DNA of 64,000 nt from Linyphia triangularis (lineage: Eukaryota > Arthropoda > Arachnida > Araneae > Linyphiidae), in the NCBI GenBank assembly GCA_963978545.1, contig OZ021730.1:186001-250000 (forward strand), read 5' to 3'. The notes below the pieces were generated by a model, which was given only the letters and a program-made list of their open reading frames with translations, was not told where the DNA came from and did no database searches. The stretch's first letter is position 1. Each line of letters starts with the position of its first letter. Of the stretch, positions 23,837 through 33,320 are shown piece after piece. Position numbers and translations under genes: made by a program.

Positions 23837-26800
23837 ATGGGTCACGTTTCCAAGCTCTGCAAGGTCCGAGTTAGCTGTGAGAACTGCAAAAACCGACACC
23901 GCGTTATCATGTGTTCGAATATGAGGACTATCGAGTCTGAAGAAACAACTGATGCGAAGCATGTCGAACACTTCAACACTTTGCCTAACCCTACTTGTTC
24001 CTCAAGCGTTTTTCTTCAAACTTTAGTTGTTCTACTTCGAGGAGAAAAAGAAGATTTTGCAGTAAGAGCCCTTGTAGACACGGGAAGCCAGAAGTCGTAC
24101 ATCACGAAGGAGGCTGCTACGAAACTGAAGTATCGTGTTATGAAAGAAACGACCCTAATGCATACTTTGTTTGGAGGCGTTGAACATAAACAAAAGCATT
24201 TGGAATACGAGATTTTTGTGAGTGACATTACCAAAAGTTATCATTGTACTTTCAACGCACTTGACCAAGAGAAGATTTGTTCAGAAATTCGACATATAGA
24301 AACAGGTTTCCAGACAAAAGAGCTTGAAGATAATAGAATTCGCCTGTCCGATCAAGAATGTTCCTCACTTTGTGCTTCTCCCACGATCCATTTGCTTATT
24401 GGAGCTGACATAGCAGGCAAACTCATGACTGGAAAAATCGTGCACTTCACTTGTGAACTAACGGCTATAGAAACGTTGTTAGGCTGGACGCTGTTAGGGA
24501 GATCACCAGGCAGTACAGATTCTGGAAGTAGTGCCATGACAGTGACAAGCTTGCTGGTGAATGAATCTGCCATTAGTGATTTGTGGAAGTTGGAAACCAT
24601 CGGAATTTCTGACCCTGTTGAATCCAAAAAGAAGACTGAAATTCATCAAGATACACTGGAGTATTTTCGAAGTACTCTAAAAATCAATGAAGAAGGCAGG
24701 TACGAGATAGCTTTGCCTTGGGTTTTAGAATCATCCCGTCTTCCCGAAAACAGGCAAGTGGCTGAGAAACGTCTCAATTCTGTTCATAAGAAACTGGTGG
24801 AGGCAGATAAAGTTGAAGTATATACAGAGATCTTTAATAAATGGATTGAAGAAGGCATCATCGATGAAGTTGAGGATAAGAAAGGATTAAATATACATTT
24901 TCTTCCTCACAGACAGGTGTTTAAGGAGAGTAGCACCACTACTAAAGTGAGGCCGGTGTTTGATGCTTCAGCACACTTGAAGGGTACACCATCACTGAAT
25001 GCATGTTTAGAGACAGGTCCTAATTTAATTGGACTTGTTCCTTCTTTACTGAACCGTTTCCGGAAATTTCCTGTTGGACTAACATCTGATATTGAGAAAG
25101 CTTTTCTTCAGATTGCAATAAGAGAAAAGGATAGGGACTATTTGAGATTTATGTGGAAGAATCAGGACAATGAAATAAAGATCTACAGACATCGTAGAGT
25201 GGTGTTCGGTATCAACTGCAGTCCTTTTCTTTTGGCAGCAATATTGAACTACCATTTAGAAAAATCTCCAAAATGTTTCTCAAATACTGCACAGATTTTA
25301 AAAGACTCATTCTACGTGGATAATTGCGTCTGTAGTTTGAAGAACGTAGAGCAAGCCAACAGATTTATTCTCGAATCGCAAACATTGATGTCCTCAGGTA
25401 AATTTAACCTGCGAGGTTGGCAATCAAATGCTCCCATGAAATTCGTCGAAGGATCTGAAAATAAAATTGTACCTTTATTAGGTATAAATTGGAACATAGA
25501 AGAAGATACTCTATCTTGCAATATTACTGATCTGAAGGAGGAGGAGCTGATTCTTACCAAGAGACTCTTACTTTCTTTGGCCCAGAGTATTTTTGACCCA
25601 TTGGGTATTTCTTCTCCAGTGACCATCATTCCGAAGTTTATCCTTCAAGAATCGTGGAATCTACGTCTGAAGTGGGATGATGTACTTCCCGAAGATCTGG
25701 CAAGAAGATTTTTGAATTGGCTAAAGAAGATGCACTATTTGTCGGAAGTCAAAATGCCTCGATGGATAAACCTTGGTCAAGTGGAAGAAGAAGCTGTCAG
25801 TCTTCATGTGTTCTGTGATGCAAGTGCGAAAGCATACGCTACTTGTATTTTTCTGCGAGTAGAAGGGCGTCATGAGGTTACTGTTAGATTTGTGCAGTCC
25901 CGTTCCAGAGTCTCACCATTGAAGAACATAACTATACCACGTCTTGAACTCCTAGCGTGTTGCATTGGTTCTAGACTAGGGGCTAATGTTGTTGGAGATC
26001 TACAGATAGAAAATTTGAAGATATTCTATTGGACTGATTCTATGACCGCACTCAGCTGGATAAAAAGAGATTCTCCGTGGGGAACATTTGAGTGGAATAG
26101 AGTCCGTGAGATACACACCCTTACAAGTGTTGAACAGTGGAGACATATTCCTGGTAAACTAAACCCAGCGGATCTTCCCTCCAGAGGATGTTCAGCGGAG
26201 CAATTCTTGCACTTAAAATGGTGGGAGGGACCTTTGTGGTTGTATGACGCTGAAGAAAATTGGCCGCAAAGCACGGAAGTAGCAAATGAAGATTTGGTCG
26301 ATGCTGAGAAGAGAAAAACTGTCCTATCAGCTCATAATCACACAGAAAATTCAAATGATTGGTATTATGGGTCCTCTCATCTAAAGACTGTGAGAAAGCT
26401 TGCCTGGATTCGTCGATTCTGCAACAATTGCCGAAAGATTAGCACTTGTGTGTCCCCGAGTCTTTCGTGTCCAGAAATTAAAGAGGCAGAAAATCTGTTA
26501 ATGCTCTTAATCCAGAGAGAGGTATTTAGCGGTCCAATGGATCCAAGATTGAGCTCTTTGAACGTTGTAACGGATAAAAATGGTTTACTCCGAGTTAAAA
26601 CCCGAACCATTTATCGCCAAGATACCGAAGACTTCAAGTACCCAGTTATTTTGACAGGGGATCATCCAGCTGTAGTGAACTTGATCATGCATCAACATAG
26701 AATCCTAATGCACTGTGGAAACCAGATTTTGCTAGCTCGTCTCCGAGAAAAGTATTGGGTACTGAAAGGAAGAAAGTCTATTCGGAAGATTTTGAACAGC

Positions 26801-27748
26801 TGTGTACGCTGCAGACGTTTCAACGCCAAATCAGTGGACATTAAGTTACCTCCTTTACCAGAGGACCGAGTACGGGATGCCGGCGTGTTTGAGGTGTCTC
26901 GGGTAGATCTAGCTGGACCACTGTTTCTAAAAGATGGTTCTAAAGCATGGATAGCACTTTTCACATGTGCTGTCTACCGAGGGATCCACCTTGAACTTCT
27001 GTCTTCGTTGTCGACTGAAGGCTTTCTGCTAGCACTACGACGTTTTATTGCACGTCGTGGGCGACCATCAGTAATATACTCGGACAATGGCACCAATTTT
27101 GTCGGCGCCAGTCGACAACTCCGATGTATTGACTGGAGCCAAGAGGATGAAGATGGAAAGAAGCAAGAGATAATCTGGAAATTCATACCCCCATCAGCTC
27201 CCTGGTGGGGCGGATGGTGGGAACGCCTCATTGCATTAGTGAAAGACCTTCTAAAACGAGTTTTAGGCAGAGCCTGTCTCGGATACGAAGAGATAAATAC
27301 AGTGATCTGTAACTGTGAAGATATAATAAATTCTCGACCAATGACGTACCTTTCGGAAGAGGATGATCTAGAACCTTTGACACCGTCCATGTTCCTCAGA
27401 GATCATAGAAGAATTGGCATTCCAGACATCGAGCACTTAGAGCTATCTGCAAAAAGTCTTCACAAACGTCAACGATACAGATGCAAACTTCAAGAAGACA
27501 TCAGAAGTCGTTTCAGACTAGAATACTTAGGGCAACTGAGAGAACAAACAAATAAGATCAGAAACTCCCGTGAATTCAGGGTGGGAGAAATTGTCGTAGT
27601 TGAGGTACCAAACCAAAAGCGTCTAAACTGGCCTTTAGGGAAAATACTTGAAATATTCCCAGGCAAAGATGGAACTGTTCGCCTTACAAAAGTGAAAATA
27701 AAAAAACGGAGAGTTTTTAAGGCCAGTTCAGCGCCTGTATGCCCTTGA
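23837..27748 (+). CDS. BEL/Pao Pol: protease, RT, RNase H, integrase
   Basis: A 1,303-codon open frame, although the gag part upstream is broken. Domains in order: the second zinc knuckle region, an aspartic protease with LVDTGSQ, a Pao-type reverse transcriptase (KVRPVFDAS, LTSDIEKAFLQI, and YVDN where many reverse transcriptases have YVDD), RNase H (FCDASAKAYA, WTDSMTAL, NPADLPSRG), and an integrase with an N-terminal HHCC-like zinc region (CVRCRRF) and DDE residues in RVDLAGP, SDNGTNF and WWERL. The DUF5641-like tail is interrupted by a frame change at an A-run near 27700; its continuation is open in another frame to 27957. YVDN may be a family variant or a lost catalytic residue. No separate env-like frame is present. 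Confidence 0.9.
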   Translation: MGHVSKLCKVRVSCENCKNRHRVIMCSNMRTIESEETTDAKHVEHFNTLPNPTCSSSVFLQTLVVLLRGEKEDFAVRALVDTGSQKSYITKEAATKLKYRVMKETTLMHTLFGGVEHKQKHLEYEIFVSDITKSYHCTFNALDQEKICSEIRHIETGFQTKELEDNRIRLSDQECSSLCASPTIHLLIGADIAGKLMTGKIVHFTCELTAIETLLGWTLLGRSPGSTDSGSSAMTVTSLLVNESAISDLWKLETIGISDPVESKKKTEIHQDTLEYFRSTLKINEEGRYEIALPWVLESSRLPENRQVAEKRLNSVHKKLVEADKVEVYTEIFNKWIEEGIIDEVEDKKGLNIHFLPHRQVFKESSTTTKVRPVFDASAHLKGTPSLNACLETGPNLIGLVPSLLNRFRKFPVGLTSDIEKAFLQIAIREKDRDYLRFMWKNQDNEIKIYRHRRVVFGINCSPFLLAAILNYHLEKSPKCFSNTAQILKDSFYVDNCVCSLKNVEQANRFILESQTLMSSGKFNLRGWQSNAPMKFVEGSENKIVPLLGINWNIEEDTLSCNITDLKEEELILTKRLLLSLAQSIFDPLGISSPVTIIPKFILQESWNLRLKWDDVLPEDLARRFLNWLKKMHYLSEVKMPRWINLGQVEEEAVSLHVFCDASAKAYATCIFLRVEGRHEVTVRFVQSRSRVSPLKNITIPRLELLACCIGSRLGANVVGDLQIENLKIFYWTDSMTALSWIKRDSPWGTFEWNRVREIHTLTSVEQWRHIPGKLNPADLPSRGCSAEQFLHLKWWEGPLWLYDAEENWPQSTEVANEDLVDAEKRKTVLSAHNHTENSNDWYYGSSHLKTVRKLAWIRRFCNNCRKISTCVSPSLSCPEIKEAENLLMLLIQREVFSGPMDPRLSSLNVVTDKNGLLRVKTRTIYRQDTEDFKYPVILTGDHPAVVNLIMHQHRILMHCGNQILLARLREKYWVLKGRKSIRKILNSCVRCRRFNAKSVDIKLPPLPEDRVRDAGVFEVSRVDLAGPLFLKDGSKAWIALFTCAVYRGIHLELLSSLSTEGFLLALRRFIARRGRPSVIYSDNGTNFVGASRQLRCIDWSQEDEDGKKQEIIWKFIPPSAPWWGGWWERLIALVKDLLKRVLGRACLGYEEINTVICNCEDIINSRPMTYLSEEDDLEPLTPSMFLRDHRRIGIPDIEHLELSAKSLHKRQRYRCKLQEDIRSRFRLEYLGQLREQTNKIRNSREFRVGEIVVVEVPNQKRLNWPLGKILEIFPGKDGTVRLTKVKIKKRRVFKASSAPVCP

Positions 27749-28018
27749 GGTGCAAGGACCCTCAGAAGAGAATTTGAGAGAAAAGATTCAATCTGAAAGT
27801 GAACACGTGAAAGAGGCCGAAATCCAAGAAGGGATGAGATCTCGTATTTTGGAACCTGAACTGTTGGAAGCATCTGGACTTGCTTCGAGTCCGAAACCGA
27901 ATGCCAAGAAGACCCGTCTAGGACGTGAAATCCGTGTTCCCAGACGGTTAAACTTGTGAACTAACTGTGCAACAATTTTGAGTTTTTATTTCTGCATGCA
28001 AAACTCAAAAGGTGGGAG

Positions 28019-28305
28019 TGTTGCATGAGCACTCGCGTGTGACGTCAACGATATTTTTCTATGTGAACTTGGAAGAAGAAGAAAACCGCTACTTCTGCAC
28101 TTTCGCAGAAGATTGACGAACATCTTAGAACTATCGTTTTAATGTTTATATAGTAATGCAGTTCTTATTAATAGTTAACAAATATTATATAGTCATCTTG
28201 TAAAAGTTTCGTGAAGAAATTAAATGTTGTGAAATCGTTTTCGACGCCAAGAAGTTATTTCAATCACGGTTAAAGAATCTGAATTGTCTGCATTAGTTAG
28301 CGACA
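28019..28305 (+). repeat. 3' LTR of BEL element
   Basis: 287 bp, preceded by a polypurine tract and followed by the CTTAC target duplication. Confidence 0.95.
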
Positions 28306-28680
28306 CTTACAATACTACCGCGTTAAAGGAATTAACTTAAATTTCTAATCTATCCAAATGTACACGAAATGAAGTTTTGGATATGCAATTCAGAATCCTT
28401 TTATCTAATTTAAAAATAATGAATAATTTTGTCATTTTCTTCTGTAAATGCAGATGGGACAAACTTAATCTCTGAAATCAGTTCATAATTATTTTGACAA
28501 AAAGATTTTTGAAACAGTTAAATTACCTTTTAAGATGTAATGTAAGATGTAGGAATGGGATATGAGGAAACAACAAAAAATTGACAATTCAGCGTACATG
28601 GAAATATTTCGGTCTAATAAAAGGCACCCTTAAAAATTGTTGTAGAAAAGCATTTACATATTAATTTATGTTTTACATAT

Positions 28681-28977
28681 CTCCTTCTACCAATGTTCTG
28701 ATCGCTTCAAGTCTGTTCCTGAAATGTTGGGCATTGATGAGAGGCGTTGGGCCGCCATGACAGAACTGGAAATTAGGATCTGCGCCATAATAGAGGAGAA
28801 GCTTGACGATGGCGATCGAGCATCTTCGGTCCGTCAGAACCCGAAGCAGGGGGGATTGACTGCCTTCTACTTCGTTGGCCGAAGAAGGGTCACGTTGCAG
28901 GATCAGTTGGATCTCACTCAAATCCCATTCTTCTTCGTACTATACACTGTGAACAAAAGTGTTTTCAGGCATGATAC
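28681..28977 (-). pseudogene. Ankyrin gene exon 1, unit 1
   Basis: The first coding exon of the decayed unit 1 gene, ATG at 28972. Two lesions are specific to this copy. A TAG replaces the leucine codon before YEEEWDL. The 5' splice donor just after 28681 reads ATATGT where units 2-5 have GTATGT. The upstream acceptor (CAG at 28978-28980) persists, with its T-tract interrupted. This copy cannot make the spliced product. Confidence 0.92.
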
Positions 28978-29890
28978 CTGTAAAAAAAATAAAAAATAAA
29001 GCATTTTCAAAAGTTTGAATATTCCATTTTACTTTTGTAATCAAACGATTAAACTTAAGATTGGTACGTTTCAATCTTAAGAGAAAAGTGCCATTATTTT
29101 TTTGTCAAATTCTATATCTGTCGGAATATTGTTTCAAAACCAAAGGTATTTTCTTTAGGAATAGCAACAGCAATATCAGCCCATTGTCAAAAATTTGAAG
29201 TTGAAAATAAAAGTATCTTTTAAGATTACTAGAGGTTAAAGATTAATATTTAGTTCATTAAAATTTTTTAAACTGTAAAAAAAAAAATCATATGACTTTC
29301 CCTTTAATATTTGTTTATGTGTTACCAATACTTCTGTATACTTGAAATTCATGAGTCTTACAACAAAATTTATGAAGATATTGCGACAGAAAGTATGCGG
29401 AAGCGTTGACACGGTCATACCGGCTATCTTTCGATCATCGGATACAAGCATTATGGGTAAATACAGGAAAAAGCCAAACAAAAAATATACTTGCTGTTTA
29501 TTTTACTAAGATACACGTCAGAAATTTAAAATGGGGTACCTAAAATACAAGTAAGGAACCAGGATAGATAATGAACCCACCTAATTCTGTTACCAAGAAA
29601 ATAGGTGGGTGGCAAGTGGTCTGACCTAAGCAATGAACGAAGCCACGCTTTAGAGCCCAACACCACTACCGAAATCCGTGGAATTTATGATTGGGAGGGA
29701 AAAACAGCTGGACGATCCAGATACTGAGGTCTGGGAACAGCATACCCTAAAGAGAAATGTAAACACAAATGCAAGTATAATATGAATACATTTTTTACCA
29801 GTAATTTTGTTCAAGGTGAATCTGCAATAATCCGAGATCTATGGGTAGACAGCTCTGAGAGAGATCTGGTCGCTTCAGAGTCTAGAGTCG
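28978..29890 (-). other. Ankyrin 5' leader region, unit 1
   Basis: Equivalent of 41642-42570 in unit 2, lying between the leftward promoter and the first coding exon. It holds no coding frame that I can support. About 29569-29685 (-) resembles the 5' leader of the Jockey element (see unit 2 entry). Confidence 0.5.
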
Positions 29891-30764
29891 AACTGATGTA
29901 AAATCAGGTGGAAATGCAACCTTTTATAGGTACAGTTGCAGAATGAAAGGTGGACCAATGGCGACACGGCAAAACCGAGCAGAGGAAACTGGTAGGGTCA
30001 GCTTGCTATTAAATTACTTTAAACGATTAACTCAGACATGGCACAGCTTCTAAGCAAAAGAAATGAACTTCAAGAAAAAGCGACGAGAACTGAGAAAAAA
30101 CATCACATTTTCAAAAAATTGCAGAAGTTGAACAATTTTAAAACTGATCGTTAGTCTGTCCCTGCTTCTCAGCACTAATGCTTCATTTTTTCAAATGCAA
30201 TACCTGTCATAGTATTGTTTTAGAACATATGAAATTTTAAACCTGGCATTACAAGAGTAACACCAACTCATTAATGAAGTTTGAAGGAAAAATAGAAAAA
30301 TACAAGATTTTTTTTTTTTTATTCCAATTTGAAAATAATTTTATGCTTCCTCATTAATATTTTAAATTAATAATCTGAAGAAAACACCACATTATTTTTG
30401 CTTTAAATTTTGTAAATGAGCACTATTATTCCAACCCTTGTATTTTTCAACTTCAACACAAAATTGCTTGATTTAATAGTTTCTCAGACGGCCCTTTTAA
30501 AGACCCAAAAATAACACGACTGGTCCGTTTACACGCTATCATTTTAATTCCAGTTCAGTTTTATGCCCTAATGCAATACTTTCTTCGGAACATTACATGA
30601 TACAAATATAACGATATATGTGTCGATGACAATATTTCGATTTTATTTTTGGAGCAAAATTACACTAGTTATTTCCTAAGCTCCTCCCTCCTGCTTTGCA
30701 ATTGGACCACCTCACTCTCCGCAACCATACCTATAAAAGGTTGCATTTTTCCAGTCTTCGCATT
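29891..30764. promoter_or_regulatory. Divergent TATA promoter pair, unit 1
   Basis: The leftward promoter has CCAAT at 29955-29959 and TATAAAAG as its complement at 29921-29928. The rightward promoter has ATTGG at 30701-30705 and TATAAAAG at 30732-30739. A degenerate histone-type stem-loop (GGCCCTTTTAAAGACC, +) lies between them at 30490-30505. The composite non-LTR insertion begins at 30765, so the rightward promoter of this unit now faces the insertion and not the Gag-only element. Confidence 0.7.
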
Positions 30765-31373
30765 GATTTTCATCGATCAGACTTGGAGCTGAGCTTTCGA
30801 CCTGAGTGGACGTGCCTTTACGAGCTGCCACAACTGATGATAGACGATTCCATACCATTTCATTGCTAAGCCTATGTACCTCGTGTACTTTTCTGATTAC
30901 TTTTTCTGCCAATAAATTGTACACCAAGTAGTGTTTTTGGACTGCGATACTGGGATTTATCCCTTTAAATCCACCATACCTATTTGGCCCCTGCATATTT
31001 TGAGGAGGGCAATTGTTTTCAGAACTTAGCTGATTAATTTCAGCAGGCCGCAATCGATCTGCTGATGCCTTCTTGAGGATCGATGTTTTGAAGCTAGATG
31101 TTTTGATTATTGATGTTTTGAAGATAGATGCTTGAAGAGTTCTGGAGCCGACTCAATAAATTATTTTAACGAGAACCCTACACAAAGTCCTATTTTCCGC
31201 TAGTGGTGTTGGGCTCTAAAGCGGTATTTCTACTTGCTTAGGCCAGGCCACTAGTACGACCCCATTTCCTTTGGTAGGAAGGATTGGGTTAGTTCCAATC
31301 TATATAGGTCCCACCTTACTAATCAGTCTTTTGCCTTTCAGGTCTCACATACCTCCCTTTTTTTTTTATAAGT

Positions 31374-33320
31374 ATGGAACCTAGTCAAAATTCTCTTCTT
31401 TCTGTTGACGATCTCCCTAATCTTATTAGTAATTTTGTTAGGGATTTAATTGCTAGACTTAATGCCACACCAGTTTCTGAGCAGGTTAAGGAAACACTTG
31501 ATTATGCTGCAGTTGAACTTATTAAATTTGATCAAATAGTCAGATCCATCCAGTTCCCATCTAGTCTTACACCTATTGATGAGTCAGATAGTGAACTGAA
31601 CTCCACTGATTATCTTGGCACAGCCATTACTACTGATACTCCTGATCAGATTTCCAATCATTCCCACATCGAAAGTACTCCCTCCCATGAGTTAGGTACT
31701 GATAATGATACAGACTATGAGACAGGCCAAAGGTCATCCCCTAGCAAGCATTACAATTTACTTAAAAGCCCACTGCTATTAGACGGACAAAGTGTGTGTT
31801 CGACTGCACCCCCCAACGAAGCTGAAAAGCAGTTTGATTTGGATGAGCCCTCATCCACTGTTCTAAGAAGCGGGAAGGTGATCTTAAATGATGATTCAAG
31901 CCGCACGCTCAACAAAACTAGGATAAAAAGCACTACTACTGAATTTAATGACCACTTACCTAACATCACTGGCCCACCAAATTGCGGCATTACCATTCCG
32001 AAACATAACCACACTAGCAGCTACCAGTCTTCCACTATAGGGGGCGCTAGCTCTGCTGACACACAACCCGATGCCCCTCCCACCACGCAGCCATTGGACC
32101 ATCATTCACCAGCAGGGTATCACTACGATCTTGGCAATGCAAACATTGAACCTGAACCCATTCCTATTAATAAAGACCGGATTACCAATAATCCTGAAAA
32201 TTCTACTATGCAATCTTATGCAGATGCCTGTAGCTCTGGTTCCCTGAGTAGGAATAATCAAAATCGATCAAATAACAACAACTCCCAAGCCAATAATGGC
32301 AAATCACATAGTCACACTAGAAGGAACAATAACCTCACACAAACGGTTCCTAAATGCAAGGACGTTACACCTATCATTATACGAGACACTAGGTATAGCT
32401 GGAAGGATATCAAACAAATCTTCTATGATAATCAAATTGCCCAAACCGAATACATTGGAGTAGTAAAGGGGGAGGGGTCTGTCAACATTACTGCCACTAG
32501 TGAATTGGCACAGAGGAAACTCACTAAGATCTTAGATAATAAAGGTGTATATTATCATTCTTATACCCTACCTGCTGATAAACTCATTAAAGCGGTAATT
32601 CGGGGCCTACCCAGGGATACGGTCACAGAGGATATTGTTAGTGAACTGATCCTATTAGAATACCCAGTTAAAGAGGTGAAGCAACTGTCGACCCGCAGAA
32701 GGGGGGAGGAAATGAAGAAAGATTTACCCCTGTTTCTGGTTACTCTAGACAAGAATGATAGAGGGAGGAGCCTCCACAATTGCGAATCCCTATTCAATCT
32801 AAGGATTGAGGTAGAATCCTATCGAGGCAGAAGCGGCCCTACACAATGCCATCGATGTCAAATTTACCATCATAGTAGCAGCTCCTGCAAGCACGAGCCT
32901 AGGTGTGTAAAGTGTGGACAAAACCACCTTACCAAATTTTGTGAGAAACCTTTATCTGAACCCCCTACTTGTGCTAACTGTGGAGGTGCTCATACTGCCA
33001 ATTATTCTGGTTGTCCTTTTTACCCCATCATTAAAATTGCCGACACCCAAGCTGTAAACCATACCACTAGCAGAAATAACAGAATTTATGAGTCGAGGAC
33101 GTTTTCCAATCCAAATTTTGTTTCTCAACCCATCACCATTCCTATACAACACAACACCCAAACTGATTCACCCCCCACCACCAATAATGAAGTGGAGGAA
33201 GCTAAAACTATCCTTACTGATCTCAAAGACCAAATAAAATGGCTTAGGGAGTCTGGACTCATTGAAAATATCAAAGACATACGCGATGAACTTAAACAAC
33301 AAAAGAACAGAATCTCCTGA
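31374..33320 (+). CDS. Jockey ORF1 (Gag-like)
   Basis: A 648-residue RNA-binding protein of a Jockey-type element, expected to form the ribonucleoprotein with the element RNA. It begins at ATG 31374 behind a T-rich leader. The first ~380 residues are polar and low in complexity (an Asn/Ser-rich stretch near residue 300). A PRE_C2HC-like domain follows at about 400-490 (KAVIRGLPRDTV). Three zinc knuckles lie at about 491-547: CHRCQIYHHSSSSC, CVKCGQNHLTKFC and CANCGGAHTANYSGC. The tail is charged and probably coiled (residues ~610-648). ORF2 overlaps its end by 35 bp in another frame. No stop or shift is seen. Confidence 0.93.
   Translation: MEPSQNSLLSVDDLPNLISNFVRDLIARLNATPVSEQVKETLDYAAVELIKFDQIVRSIQFPSSLTPIDESDSELNSTDYLGTAITTDTPDQISNHSHIESTPSHELGTDNDTDYETGQRSSPSKHYNLLKSPLLLDGQSVCSTAPPNEAEKQFDLDEPSSTVLRSGKVILNDDSSRTLNKTRIKSTTTEFNDHLPNITGPPNCGITIPKHNHTSSYQSSTIGGASSADTQPDAPPTTQPLDHHSPAGYHYDLGNANIEPEPIPINKDRITNNPENSTMQSYADACSSGSLSRNNQNRSNNNNSQANNGKSHSHTRRNNNLTQTVPKCKDVTPIIIRDTRYSWKDIKQIFYDNQIAQTEYIGVVKGEGSVNITATSELAQRKLTKILDNKGVYYHSYTLPADKLIKAVIRGLPRDTVTEDIVSELILLEYPVKEVKQLSTRRRGEEMKKDLPLFLVTLDKNDRGRSLHNCESLFNLRIEVESYRGRSGPTQCHRCQIYHHSSSSCKHEPRCVKCGQNHLTKFCEKPLSEPPTCANCGGAHTANYSGCPFYPIIKIADTQAVNHTTSRNNRIYESRTFSNPNFVSQPITIPIQHNTQTDSPPTTNNEVEEAKTILTDLKDQIKWLRESGLIENIKDIRDELKQQKNRIS

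Larger units (their letters stand above)
22257..28305 (+). mobile_element. BEL/Pao LTR retrotransposon
   Basis: A 6,049-bp element with 287-bp LTRs (TGTTGC...GCGACA) is flanked by a 5-bp target duplication CTTAC at 22252-22256 and 28306-28310. Empty sites in units 2-5 confirm the borders. A primer-binding-site candidate (TGGCGTCCGCGACAGGA) follows the 5' LTR directly, and a purine tract AAAAGGTGGGAG precedes the 3' LTR. I count about 10 differences between the LTRs. It sits in the ankyrin intron of unit 1 in opposite orientation to that gene. Confidence 0.95.
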
